From Azospirillum thiophilum (GTDB lineage: Bacteria > Pseudomonadota > Alphaproteobacteria > Azospirillales > Azospirillaceae): a stretch of 64,000 bases of DNA. The stretch covers positions 208,501 through 272,500 of the forward strand of contig NZ_CP012403.1 of the NCBI RefSeq assembly GCF_001305595.1, in the 5' to 3' direction. Made by a program: the position numbers and the translations under genes. The stretch's first letter is position 1, and every line of letters starts with the position of its first letter. Positions 17,097 through 25,791 of this stretch are shown one piece after another. The notes under the pieces are model-generated. The model was not told the DNA's origin and ran no database searches. It was given only the letters and a program-made list of their open reading frames with translations.

Positions 17097-18449
17097 TCAG
17101 CCTCCCCCCGTGGTCACGCCGCGCAGGATGTCCGACATGCTGAGGATCGCCTCGGCCACCTCGATGATGCGCTTGTTCTGGTTCATCGCGGTCTTGCGGA
17201 TCAGCTTGTAGGCCTCCTCCTCCGACAGGTTGCGGGTCGACATCAGCAGGCCCTTGGCGCGGTCGATCACCTTGCGCTCGTTCAGGGCCGCCTTCGCCGT
17301 CTCCAGCTCCAGGCTGACGTCGCGCAGCCGCTGTGACTGCGCCTGCACCACGTCGAGGACCGAGCGCATCAGCCTGGGCGGCAGCCCGTCCGGCGCGAAC
17401 AGCCCGGCGTCCTCCTGCCCCGGCAGCGACGGCCCTCCAGGCAGCGGCGAACCGGCATCGACCAGCATCATGGCGACCGGCATCGCGGCATCGGGACTAT
17501 GCAGGGCGGCCTGCTCCAGGTCGGTCTGCTCCAGGTCGGCGCGCGCCTGGGCCAGCTTCGCCTCGCACAGCAGGCGCAGATCCCCGGTCAGCCGGTCCTC
17601 GACCGTCTTCATCCGGTCCATCCGGCGGGTGGCCTGCTCGAACCAGGCTTCCGGCGCGATGCCGGACAGCTCGCCATGGCGGGCGCCGTCGGCGAGCGCA
17701 ACCGCCCGCATCCGCTCCACCTCCGTCACCGCCGGGTCGGACAGGGCGGCGCGGAAGGCGGCAGTGTGGGCCGGGTCGGCAAACTCGGAGAAGATGCGGA
17801 AGGCACGGTTCTGCGCGTCGATCAGCTGAATGAGCCGGGCATGGTCCGCCCCGTCGAACCGCCCGCGCGAGAAGCCGGCGCCGGCCGTCGCCCGCTCCTG
17901 CCCGGCGAACTCCTTGCCCTGGACGATGTTGAACAGCGCGACCAGCGCCCGCGAGATCGCCGGATCGGCGGCGATGTCCGCCGCCTCGACCAGCACGGCC
18001 AGCAGATGGCCGATCACGTCGGTGAAGGCCTTGACCGAATCCTGCGGCACCAGCGCCAGCGAGGCCACCTGATCCCGCAGCGCCGGCAGCCGGTCCAGCG
18101 CCTGCAGTGCGCCGGCGACCCGGCCGTAGAAGCGGGCGCCCGAGCTCATGCGGTCGAGCTGCTCGTCGAGATGGTCCAGCCGGTCGCGCAGCACCGCCTC
18201 CAGCGCCAGCGCCTCGGCGACCCGGCCGGCGCGGTCGGTGGCGAAGCGCTTGCCGCAGGATCCGAGATAGATCGAGGAGGCGCCGCGTTCGGCCTGCAGC
18301 ACGTGGATCAGGCCGCCGATGTCGCGGACCAGCGCGCCGACCGCCAGCAGCCGCTCGACGTCGCGGATGCGGCACAGCCGGGCGACACGCAGGAAGCGCA
18401 AGGCCATGGCGCCCGTCCCGCCGTCGCCGGTCCCGCGCTCATTCTCCAT
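17097..18449 (-). CDS. NIT-domain sensor with ANTAR RNA-binding antiterminator domain
   Basis: A 450-residue soluble protein. Residues about 30-320 form a helical NIT (nitrate/nitrite-sensing) domain, recognisable from LIHVLQAERGASSIYLGS and the helical bundle that follows. The C-terminal ~60 residues are an ANTAR domain (AKGLLMSTRNLSEEEAYKLIRKTAMNQNKRIIEVAEAIL), which in NasR-type proteins binds paired hairpins in nitrate-assimilation leader RNAs and prevents termination. The order NIT-coiled coil-ANTAR equals that of NasR. No nitrate-assimilation gene lies nearby, so its target RNA is elsewhere. ATG 18449 was chosen; an internal Met at 18407 before ALRFLRVAR is a real alternative since neither has a strong ribosome site. 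Confidence 0.82.
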   Translation of the reverse strand: MENERGTGDGGTGAMALRFLRVARLCRIRDVERLLAVGALVRDIGGLIHVLQAERGASSIYLGSCGKRFATDRAGRVAEALALEAVLRDRLDHLDEQLDRMSSGARFYGRVAGALQALDRLPALRDQVASLALVPQDSVKAFTDVIGHLLAVLVEAADIAADPAISRALVALFNIVQGKEFAGQERATAGAGFSRGRFDGADHARLIQLIDAQNRAFRIFSEFADPAHTAAFRAALSDPAVTEVERMRAVALADGARHGELSGIAPEAWFEQATRRMDRMKTVEDRLTGDLRLLCEAKLAQARADLEQTDLEQAALHSPDAAMPVAMMLVDAGSPLPGGPSLPGQEDAGLFAPDGLPPRLMRSVLDVVQAQSQRLRDVSLELETAKAALNERKVIDRAKGLLMSTRNLSEEEAYKLIRKTAMNQNKRIIEVAEAILSMSDILRGVTTGGG

Positions 18450-18692
18450 ATGCCCCGCCCCCGCCGTCACGCTGCCCGTCCGGCAGTCAAGCAACCGACA
18501 TGCCAGCAAAGGCCCCGCCCGGCCGACGGTCATGGCGGCGGGGAAGGCCGTCGGAAAGAGCGGCACTTGCTTAAAAAGCCGGCTGCCCTGCCGAAAAACC
18601 GGGCGATGCGGACATGGCCTTTTGTGCAGTGCGACATTCGCGGCCCGGCGCTGTTGGTCCCGCATCACCCTCAACTCCGGAGTCGCCCTGTG

Positions 18693-18908
18693 ATGACCAA
18701 GAACCCCTTCATGAGCGCGTGGCTGTCCTGGGCAAACCGCGCCACCAGCCACGCCACCGGCATGTGGACCGCGGCGGCCGTCTCGGCGGCGAAGCGCAAC
18801 CAGTCGGCGGCGCTGAAGGCCATGATGACGCCGCCCAACTCCGCCAGCACCGGAGGCGGTGCGAAGAACGGCGCCAAGCCCAAGCGCAGGAGCGGTCCGG
18901 CGCGCTGA
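18693..18908 (+). CDS. Small basic protein of unknown function
   Basis: A 71-residue protein starting MTKNPFMSAWLSWANRAT with a Lys/Arg-rich tail (KNGAKPKRRSGPAR). The N-terminal half is an amphipathic helix with Trp and Ala, and no membrane segment is evident. The ATG at 18693 is the first in a frame whose codon use (third positions G/C) matches that of the neighbours. The N-terminal pattern loosely recalls small proteins found near polyhydroxyalkanoate or phasin genes, but I cannot name the family. It stands alone between the ANTAR gene (divergent) and lldD (same strand, 129 bases on). Confidence 0.55.
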   Translation: MTKNPFMSAWLSWANRATSHATGMWTAAAVSAAKRNQSAALKAMMTPPNSASTGGGAKNGAKPKRRSGPAR

Positions 18909-19037
18909 CCGGCCCGGACAGCCAGCCAAACGGCGCGCAAATCGTCGCCTGCGCCGCGGGCATGCTTGACGATGTGCGGAGGGGATGGCCAAATCCTACC
19001 CCCTTCCGTTTCATGCGCAACCGTCGAGACACGTCCC

Positions 19038-20252
19038 ATGACCTCCGTTCGCATGCCCTCCGCGCGGCCGCCGTCGCGCTGGGCGACCCTGTTCACCGAC
19101 CGGCCCGTCACCTGCATCGAGGATCTGCGGCAGCTGGCGGAATGGCGCGTGCCGCGGATGTTCTACGATTACGCGGATTCCGGCTCCTACACCGAGCAGA
19201 CCTACCGCGCCAACGAGTCCGACTTCGCCCGGATCAAGCTGCGCCAGCGCGTGGCGGTGGACATGACCAACCGGACGCTGGCCAGCACGATGGCCGGCCA
19301 GCCGGTGGCGATGCCGGTGGCGCTGGCGCCGACCGGGCTGACCGGGATGCAGCATGCCGACGGCGAGATCCTGGCCGCCCGCGCCGCAGCCAAGGCCGGC
19401 GTCCCCTTCACCCTGTCGACCATGAGCATCTGCTCGATCGAGGACGTGGCCGAGAACACCGACAAGCCCTTCTGGTTCCAGCTCTACGTCATGCGCGACC
19501 GCGCCTTCATCGACAAGCTGATCGACCGCGCCAAGGCGGCCGGCTGCTCGGCCCTGGTGCTGACGCTGGACCTCCAGATCCTCGGCCAGCGCCACAAGGA
19601 CATCAGGAACGGCCTGTCCACCCCGCCGAAGCTGACGCCGCGCAACATCCTCAACATGGCGACCAAGCCGCGCTGGTGCCTGAACATGCTGCGCACCGAG
19701 CGCCGCACCTTCCGCAACATCGTCGGCCACGCCTCCGGCGTCAGCAACCTGTCCTCGCTGTCCTCCTGGACGGCGGAGCAGTTCGACCCGGCGCTGAACT
19801 GGGACGACGTGCGCCGCATCCGCGACCGCTGGGGCGGCAAGCTGATCCTCAAGGGCATCCTCGATCCGGAAGACGCGGTGATGGCGGCGGAGACCGGGGC
19901 CGACGCGCTGATCGTCTCCAACCATGGCGGGCGCCAGCTCGACGGCGCGATCTCCTCCATCGCCGCATTGCCGGCCATCGTCGAGGCGGTCGGCGACCGC
20001 ATCGAGGTGCTGATGGACGGCGGCATCCGCTCCGGCCAGGACGTGGTCAAGGCGCTGGCGCTGGGGGCCAAGGGCACCTTCATCGGCCGCGCCTTCCTCT
20101 ACGGGCTGGGGGCCGGCGGCGAGGCCGGCGTGTCCCAGTGCCTGGAGATCATCCGCAAGGAGATGGACGTCACCATGGCGATGTGCGGCCTGCGCGACAT
20201 CAGGACCGTCACCGGCAACATCCTGGCCGGCAAGCCCGATTTCGCGGGCTGA
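19038..20252 (+). CDS. lldD: FMN-dependent L-lactate dehydrogenase / alpha-hydroxy-acid oxidase
   Basis: A 404-residue TIM-barrel flavoprotein that would oxidise L-lactate to pyruvate and pass electrons to the quinone pool. The N-terminal PRMFYDYADSGSYTEQTYRAN matches the family's first conserved block. FMN-contact segments include PVALAPTGLTGMQHADGE, and the catalytic histidine-arginine motif is seen in LIVSNHGGRQLDG, followed by VLMDGGIRSGQDVVKALALGAKGTFIGRAFLYG. Start choice is between ATG 19038 and nearby in-frame codons. No LldP permease or LldR regulator adjoins it, so related hydroxy-acids (for example mandelate or glycolate-like substrates) cannot be excluded. Confidence 0.87.
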   Translation: MTSVRMPSARPPSRWATLFTDRPVTCIEDLRQLAEWRVPRMFYDYADSGSYTEQTYRANESDFARIKLRQRVAVDMTNRTLASTMAGQPVAMPVALAPTGLTGMQHADGEILAARAAAKAGVPFTLSTMSICSIEDVAENTDKPFWFQLYVMRDRAFIDKLIDRAKAAGCSALVLTLDLQILGQRHKDIRNGLSTPPKLTPRNILNMATKPRWCLNMLRTERRTFRNIVGHASGVSNLSSLSSWTAEQFDPALNWDDVRRIRDRWGGKLILKGILDPEDAVMAAETGADALIVSNHGGRQLDGAISSIAALPAIVEAVGDRIEVLMDGGIRSGQDVVKALALGAKGTFIGRAFLYGLGAGGEAGVSQCLEIIRKEMDVTMAMCGLRDIRTVTGNILAGKPDFAG

Positions 20253-20338
20253 GCGGTCCGGCGGCGGCGGGGGGCCAGGGCGGCGACCTGGAACGGCGTG
20301 GAACGGTTTTCCGCCGGTGTTCCATCCTTCTGCCGGCC

Positions 20339-21073
20339 TTACAGGCGGCGGGAGAAGGCCGCGCCCCGGCGGCTCCCCCGGCGCGCCTCGGGCACCGGCG
20401 CGAGATTCGGGAAGGGCTCGTCCGGGTTGAGGGTCCAGGGATAGACGCCCTTCGGCCCCTCGGCCTCCGGACAGGCGAGGATGGCGGCGATGGTCGCCGC
20501 ATCGGGCGGCAGGCGTTCGCGCAGTTCCCCGGGCAGATCGTCGTCGAGTTCCGGAACCGTGACGGCGAACGGGGTGGGGCCGAACGGATCGGGGGCGGGT
20601 GAATTGCCGGCGGGCGGCGCGGCGGAGGCTGCCGCGGCCGGTGCCGGAGAATGGGGACGGTCGGCGCCGGCCATGGCGTCGAGGCCGGTGAACAGGCCGA
20701 GCCGCTCGGCCAGCCAGCGCACCGTCGAGGGGTCGCCGGACGTGACCAGCCGTTCGATCTGCTCGGCCACCAGGGCGCGCAGCGAGGAGAGCCGCAACTC
20801 GGCCTCCCGGCTCAGCGCCTGCCGCTCCCACCACACCCGGACGCGGAAATCCTTGGAGCCGTAATAGGCCCGCCACAGGGTGGTGCGGCTGCATCCCATG
20901 GCACGGGCGACCTGCTGGAAGCTGTTGCCGCGCGCCAGCATGCCGGCGGCCATGATCCATTGCTCTTCATGGAACTGGGATCCGGGGACCAGCGACCCGT
21001 CGGGCGGAACCGGCGGCTCGGCGGCCCAGCAGGGAAGGCTGTCCTGATTGAGGGTGCGGGCGTCGATCGGCAT
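20339..21073 (-). CDS. Helix-turn-helix protein of unknown role
   Basis: A 244-residue protein. Residues about 33-75 contain a helix-turn-helix (EEQWIMAAGMLARGNSFQQVARAMGCSRTTLWRAYYGSKDF) of the kind found in terminase small subunits and HTH_23/IS-type DNA-binding proteins. A helical segment follows (LSSLRALVAEQIERLVTSGDPSTVRWLAERLGL), then a Pro/Ala-rich disordered stretch and a short C-terminal motif with GVYPWTLNPDEPFPN. GGAGGA lies six bases before the ATG, which supports the start. No phage or transposon gene is nearby, so it is more likely a stand-alone DNA-binding protein. I do not recognise a named family. Confidence 0.7.
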   Translation of the reverse strand: MPIDARTLNQDSLPCWAAEPPVPPDGSLVPGSQFHEEQWIMAAGMLARGNSFQQVARAMGCSRTTLWRAYYGSKDFRVRVWWERQALSREAELRLSSLRALVAEQIERLVTSGDPSTVRWLAERLGLFTGLDAMAGADRPHSPAPAAAASAAPPAGNSPAPDPFGPTPFAVTVPELDDDLPGELRERLPPDAATIAAILACPEAEGPKGVYPWTLNPDEPFPNLAPVPEARRGSRRGAAFSRRL

Positions 21074-21108
21074 GGCTGTCCTCCACGGGTGAAGATTGGA
21101 ACCTGCCT

Positions 21109-21114
21109 ATTATA
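21109..21114 (-). promoter_or_regulatory. Candidate -10 element for the HTH gene
   Basis: The minus strand reads TATAAT within an 11-base palindrome (CCTATTATAGG, 21106-21116) inside a locally AT-rich patch, 36 bases before the start codon. No good -35 hexamer is seen at 16-18 bases. The palindrome could instead be an operator. Confidence 0.4.
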
Positions 21115-21170
21115 GGAATATTTTCTGAGAGTTGGGGGAACTTTTATCGACGCGCGCGTGACGCCACCCT

Positions 21171-21200
21171 GGATGCAGGCCGGGTGGATGCAGGCCGGGT
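21171..21200. repeat. 15-bp tandem duplication before the ABC gene end
   Basis: GGATGCAGGCCGGGT occurs twice in direct succession (21171-21185 and 21186-21200), just past the last codon of the upstream siderophore operon. It is a simple local duplication with no evident function. Confidence 0.8.
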
Positions 21201-21210
21201 GCCGCAGCTT

Positions 21211-22905
21211 CTAGTTCACCCGGCCTCCATCCAGGAGCAGCACGCGATCGGCCATGCGCAGGGTCGCCGGCCGGTGCGCCACCATCAGCACGGTCGTCCC
21301 GCGCTCGGCACGGATGCGGGCGATGGCATCGCGCAGAGCCATTTCGCCGATGGCGTCCAGATTGGCGGTCGCCTCGTCCAGCAGCAGGATGGGAGCCTCC
21401 ATGAGCAGGGCGCGGGCCAGGGCGAGGCGCTGCCGCTGGCCGCCCGACAGCCGGGTTCCCTGCTTGCCGCAACGGGCGTCGTAGCCGCCCGGCAGGGTGG
21501 CGATCGCATCATGGATGCCGGCCAGCCGGGCCGCCCGTTCGATCATGTCCCGGCCGGCGTCGGGGCGGCCCAGCGCGATGTTGTCGGCAACACTGGCGTC
21601 GAACAGATGGATGTCCTGGAGGACCGGCGCGATCAGGCGCCGCAGGTCGGCCTCGCGCAGCAGGCGGATGTCCCGCCCGCCGATCAGGATCCGCCCCCCC
21701 TGCGCCTCGCGCAGGCGAAGGAGAAGGTCGAGGCAGGTGCTCTTGCCACCGCCGGACGGGCCGGACAGCGCGACGAACCCGCCCTGCCCGACGGTGAAGC
21801 TGACGTCCAGCAGGCAGGGCGGCCGTCCGGGATGGGCGAAGGTGACGGCGTCGAAGCGGATGTCGTGCCGCTCCGGCGGCTTCGCGCCTCCTGCATCGGG
21901 TATAGCGGGCGGCAGACGCAGGATGGCCAGGATGCGCGTCGCCGCCGGACCGAGTTCGCCGAGCCGGCGGGTGGCCTGCGCGATCTCCGCCAGCGGTGCC
22001 GGCAGGGCGGCGGCCAGCGCGAGCAGCAGCGGCAGCGACGTCGCCTCCAGCCGTCCGGCCGCGACCAGACCGGCGCCCGACGCGACGGCGAGGAGGCCCG
22101 CCAGGGCCGGCAGCGCCTCGGTTGCCGTCGTTTCCAGCCCCGACCAGCGGCCCTGCCGCCGCCGCGCCGCGGCGACGGCGACGGTCAGCCGGGCGACGCG
22201 GCGGCGCCAGCGCTCCCCGGCGCCGAGGCCGACCAGATCGGCGAGCCCCCGCACGCCTTCGACGGTCACGGCGTTCAGCAGCCCCACCCAGTCGCGCAAG
22301 GCCAGCCCGGCCCCGCCGCCCCGGCGGGCGAGCCAGACCGGGAGCAGCAGCAGGACCGGCAGGACCGGCGCCACCGTGAGCGCCACCGCCGGGCCGATCC
22401 AGGCGAGCGCCGCCAGCGCTGCCAGCGGAACCAGCAGGGCGCCGACACTGTCGCCCAGCAGATGGGCGAAGGCCCATTCCATCAGTTCGGCATCGGCGGT
22501 CGCCGTGGCGGCGACATCCCCGCCCCGCCGCCCATCGGGTGCCGAACGCTCCAACCCGTCGTAGAGATCCAGTTGCAGGGTCTCGATCAGCGAAAAGGCG
22601 AGGTCGTGCGAGGCATGGCCCTGCCACCAGCGTCCGAGCGCCGTGGCCGGCACCAGCAGCCCGAGCAGGGCGATGCCGGGTTCCAGCATCTCCGGCCCGG
22701 CCCCGCCCAGCGCCCGCCCAGCCAGCCACGCCCCGGCGGCGGGCGTCGCCACCGCCGCAAGCTGGGCGACGGCACCGGCGAGGAGGGCGAGGGCGAAGCC
22801 GCGCGGGCGGCGGGCGACCATCGGCAGCAGAGCCGCCAAATCATGCCAGGACGGGTCGGACCAGAACGGATTGCACCGGAACAGGCTGCGCCGGGTCGCT
22901 CTCAT
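21211..22905 (-). CDS. Siderophore ABC transporter half (exporter fold, PchH/YbtP-like), last gene of the operon
   Basis: A 564-residue fusion of a six-helix transmembrane domain and an ATPase. The ATPase has Walker A GPSGGGKST, signature LSGGQRQRLALARALL, Walker B ILLLDEATANLD and the H-loop MVAHRPATL. It overlaps the preceding ABC gene by four bases (ATGA), so the pair would form a heterodimer. Heterodimers of this fold next to a TonB receptor and FptX-type permease occur in the pyochelin (PchHI) and yersiniabactin (YbtPQ) loci, where they take part in import or iron release despite the exporter fold. The transmembrane part is unusually Ala/Leu-rich. An unrelated drug exporter is the alternative, but context argues for iron. 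Confidence 0.83.
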   Translation of the reverse strand: MRATRRSLFRCNPFWSDPSWHDLAALLPMVARRPRGFALALLAGAVAQLAAVATPAAGAWLAGRALGGAGPEMLEPGIALLGLLVPATALGRWWQGHASHDLAFSLIETLQLDLYDGLERSAPDGRRGGDVAATATADAELMEWAFAHLLGDSVGALLVPLAALAALAWIGPAVALTVAPVLPVLLLLPVWLARRGGGAGLALRDWVGLLNAVTVEGVRGLADLVGLGAGERWRRRVARLTVAVAAARRRQGRWSGLETTATEALPALAGLLAVASGAGLVAAGRLEATSLPLLLALAAALPAPLAEIAQATRRLGELGPAATRILAILRLPPAIPDAGGAKPPERHDIRFDAVTFAHPGRPPCLLDVSFTVGQGGFVALSGPSGGGKSTCLDLLLRLREAQGGRILIGGRDIRLLREADLRRLIAPVLQDIHLFDASVADNIALGRPDAGRDMIERAARLAGIHDAIATLPGGYDARCGKQGTRLSGGQRQRLALARALLMEAPILLLDEATANLDAIGEMALRDAIARIRAERGTTVLMVAHRPATLRMADRVLLLDGGRVN

Positions 22906-24608
22906 CGGATCGTCTCCTGCGCCGCGACGAGCCGGGCGTAGAGCCCACCGGCTGCCATCAGCGTCTCATGGGTGCCCTGCTCGACGATCAGCCCGGCCTC
23001 CTGAACCAGGATGCGATCGGCGCGACGGACGGTGGACAGGCGGTGGGCGATGACCAGGACGGTCCGGCCGCGCCCGAAGGTGGCGAGGGCGTCGCGGATC
23101 GCCGCCTCCGCCGCCGGATCGACGGCGGAGGTCGCCTCGTCCAGCAGGAGGACCGGCGCATCCCGCAGCACCGCGCGCGCGATGGCGAGGCGTTGCCGCT
23201 GCCCGCCCGACAGCCCCGCGCCATGGTCGCCCAGCATCGTGCCGTAGCCCTGCGGCAGGGCGAGAATCTCGGCGTCGAGCTGCGCGACCCGCGCCGCCGC
23301 CCGCAGCGCCGCGACGCCGGCACCGGGCCGGGCGAGACGCAGGTTGGCGGCGATGGTGCCGGGGAACAGCACGGGATCCTGCGGAACCACGGCGATCAGC
23401 CGGCGCAGCGCCTCCGGCGCCAGGGCGGCGATGTCGGTGCCGCCAATCCGGATGCATCCGCGGTCCGGCGCGCGGAACCGGGTCAGGAGTTGGGCGATGG
23501 TGGATTTGCCCGCCCCGGACGGCCCCACGACCGCCACCATCGCACCCTGGGGCACGGCGAAGGTGACGTCGAACAGCGCGGGGTCCGCCTGACCGGGGTA
23601 GCGGTGGCCGACCCCCTCGAACCGGATGTCGAACCGCGTGGGCGCGGCGGCCACCATCGCCGGACGCGGCTCCGCTGCGGTGTCGAGGAATTCGCCGACC
23701 GGCCCGCCGGCCTCGGCCCAGCCCCAGGCGGCGTGGAACGCACGCTCCAGCCGCTCGATCGGCCGGAAGAGGTCGCGCGCCAGCAGCAGGCATAGAAGCA
23801 GCTCCAGCGGCGCCATCTCCCCCTGTGCCAGCCGCAGGCTGCCCCAGGCGGCGATGGCGGCGGTGCCGCCGAGGCTCAGCGCCCCGTTCAGGCCGCCGCG
23901 CAGCAGCGTGACGCGCAGCGTCCGCATCGACCCGGTCCGCAGGGCGGAGGCCAGCAGCGCCAGCTCCCGCCGCCGCCGGCCGGAGGCGCCGAACGCCTTC
24001 AGGGTCGGCAGGCCGCGCAGGCTGTCGAGCAGGAGGGCGGAAAAACCGGCCATCGCCGCGAAGACCCCGGCGGTGCGCGGCCGTTGCCAGCGCAGCCAGA
24101 CCGGGTCGACCAGTACCGCCGCCGCGGCGACGCCGGCGAGCAGCAGCGCCGACCGTCCGTCCACCCAGGCGATGCCGGCGAGAAGCAGGGGGCAGCCGAT
24201 CAAGACGGTGCCGAGCGCCGGCAGGTAACGGCCGGCGGCGGCCGCCGCCGCCTCGGCTCCGCCGGACAGCAGATGTGCCAGCGCGCCGTCCGGATGGTCG
24301 GCGGCATAGGCGGGGCCGAGCGCCAGCAGATGCCCGGCCAGCCAGTCGTGCAAGGCGGCGGCGGCCCGGCCGCCCAACCGCAGGGCAATGGCCTCGCCGC
24401 CCCAGGACAGCGATGCGCGCGCCACCAGCAGCAGGCCGGCGGCAGCAAGAGGCGGCATCGGATCGCCGCCCGCCAGGACGGCGGCGAGGGCGATCGCCAG
24501 CAGGACGCTCTGCGCGGCCTGCACCGCCAGCACCCCGAGCCCGGCCGCCGTCGCCAGCAGGGCAAGGCGCCAGTCCGGCCGCAGCAGCGCGAGGAGCCGC
24601 CTATCCAT
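22902..24608 (-). CDS. Siderophore ABC transporter half (exporter fold, PchI/YbtQ-like)
   Basis: A 568-residue transmembrane-ATPase fusion and partner of the following gene. Its ATPase carries Walker A GPSGAGKST, signature LSGGQRQRLAIARAVL, Walker B VLLLDEATSAVDP and an H-loop histidine in IAHRLSTV, so both halves look catalytically competent. The ATG at 24608 lies inside the last codons of the PepSY gene (eight-base overlap), and its own stop overlaps the next gene, which makes the six-gene unit tightly coupled. The membrane domain begins RPDWRLALLATAAGLGVLAV. Substrate assignment rests on the neighbours rather than on the protein itself. Confidence 0.83.
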   Translation of the reverse strand: MDRRLLALLRPDWRLALLATAAGLGVLAVQAAQSVLLAIALAAVLAGGDPMPPLAAAGLLLVARASLSWGGEAIALRLGGRAAAALHDWLAGHLLALGPAYAADHPDGALAHLLSGGAEAAAAAAGRYLPALGTVLIGCPLLLAGIAWVDGRSALLLAGVAAAAVLVDPVWLRWQRPRTAGVFAAMAGFSALLLDSLRGLPTLKAFGASGRRRRELALLASALRTGSMRTLRVTLLRGGLNGALSLGGTAAIAAWGSLRLAQGEMAPLELLLCLLLARDLFRPIERLERAFHAAWGWAEAGGPVGEFLDTAAEPRPAMVAAAPTRFDIRFEGVGHRYPGQADPALFDVTFAVPQGAMVAVVGPSGAGKSTIAQLLTRFRAPDRGCIRIGGTDIAALAPEALRRLIAVVPQDPVLFPGTIAANLRLARPGAGVAALRAAARVAQLDAEILALPQGYGTMLGDHGAGLSGGQRQRLAIARAVLRDAPVLLLDEATSAVDPAAEAAIRDALATFGRGRTVLVIAHRLSTVRRADRILVQEAGLIVEQGTHETLMAAGGLYARLVAAQETIR

Positions 24609-25791
24609 GGCGGGCGGCCTCCACCGCCGCCCGGCGGGTTCGGCCGGCCCGGCGGTTTCGCCGGCCGCGCAGCCAGACCCACAATCCTGTCACGTAGAAC
24701 AGCGGCAGCGCCAGCCCGGCGGTGAACACCAGGGCCTGCCCGGCGGTCCCCAGCATCAGGTCGGCGTGCAGACCGCCGAGCAGACGGCGCATCGCCTGCG
24801 TCGGCGGTCCGTCCGCTGCCGTGGCGGCCCGCGCCATGCCGCAACGGCGGTCCACCAGGACCAGCCCGTCCACGAAGGCGATGAGGAAGGGGGCGTCCGG
24901 TCCAGGCCCGGCACCGGCGCTGCGGAACACCCGGCCGGGGTGGGCGGCGACGGCGGTCCGGATGGCCTGGGGCAAATCCGGCGGCCCGGCGCAGACGGAC
25001 GGCTCCGGAGCCGTCGGTCCCGGGGTGGCGGCGGGGGCGGCGGGTTTTGAGACGGCGCGCAGCGGGAGCCAGTCCGGCCGCGCGAGCAGCGTTCCCGACA
25101 GGGCGAGGACGGCCAGCGGAGCCAGCAGCCACAGCCCGGCAGCACCGTGCAGGGCGCGCAGCCTCCCGGCCGGCGAGGGTCGCCGGGACGGCAGCAGCGC
25201 CTGCCGCCAGCCGGTTCTCCCTCCAGATCTCCCCGGGCCGCCGCGCGGCCACCACAGCAGGAGGCCGCTGCCGAGCGACAGGGCCAGCAGCAGGCCGCAG
25301 AGGGCGACCGCCGTTCCTCCGGGCGGCCCCGCCAGAAGCGAGCGGTGGAAGCCGAGCAGCAGGCTGAACCATGTGTCCTCGAAGATCACGGCGCCCAGCA
25401 CCCGTGGCCGGTCGGGGCCGCCGCCGGGATCGACGGCGATCATCGGATGGCGCACCCCGCCTCCCGGCACCGGTTCGGAAAGGAACAGCAGGGCGCTGGC
25501 TGCCGGGATCGGCCCGGCATGGGGAGCCGTCACCGACATCACGGTTCCCGGCCCGCGATGGGCGGCAAGGGCGGCCGTCACCCAGGCGTCGGGCGGCGAG
25601 CGCCCGCCGGTCTCCGGCGCCTCCAGCATCGTCCCCAGTTCCCAGCGCAGCAGGGGGCCCTTGAGCACCAGCGCGGCGCCGGACAGCCCGAGCAGGGCCG
25701 CGAGCAGCCCGGCCGACAGCCCCAGCCAGCGGTGCAGCCACCCCCAAAGCCGGCGCAGGTTCATCCGGCGCGGGGCGATCCGGCGGCTCAT
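24601..25791 (-). CDS. PepSY-associated transmembrane protein of the siderophore locus
   Basis: A 396-residue inner-membrane protein with four clear helices: about residues 22-42 (LSAGLLAALLGLSGAALVL), a pair in the middle (AVALCGLLLALSLGSGLLLWW and LWLLAPLAVLALSGTLL), and one near the C-terminus (FTAGLALPLFYVTGLWVWLRG). This is the PepSY_TM layout seen in FptC-like and related proteins of iron-siderophore loci, some of which act as ferric reductases that release iron. Family-typical HRW and FHRSLL motifs near the helix ends contain histidines that could bind haem or metal. It overlaps the MFS stop (ATGA) and the ABC start. The exact activity is inferred. Confidence 0.8.
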   Translation of the reverse strand: MSRRIAPRRMNLRRLWGWLHRWLGLSAGLLAALLGLSGAALVLKGPLLRWELGTMLEAPETGGRSPPDAWVTAALAAHRGPGTVMSVTAPHAGPIPAASALLFLSEPVPGGGVRHPMIAVDPGGGPDRPRVLGAVIFEDTWFSLLLGFHRSLLAGPPGGTAVALCGLLLALSLGSGLLLWWPRGGPGRSGGRTGWRQALLPSRRPSPAGRLRALHGAAGLWLLAPLAVLALSGTLLARPDWLPLRAVSKPAAPAATPGPTAPEPSVCAGPPDLPQAIRTAVAAHPGRVFRSAGAGPGPDAPFLIAFVDGLVLVDRRCGMARAATAADGPPTQAMRRLLGGLHADLMLGTAGQALVFTAGLALPLFYVTGLWVWLRGRRNRRAGRTRRAAVEAARHG

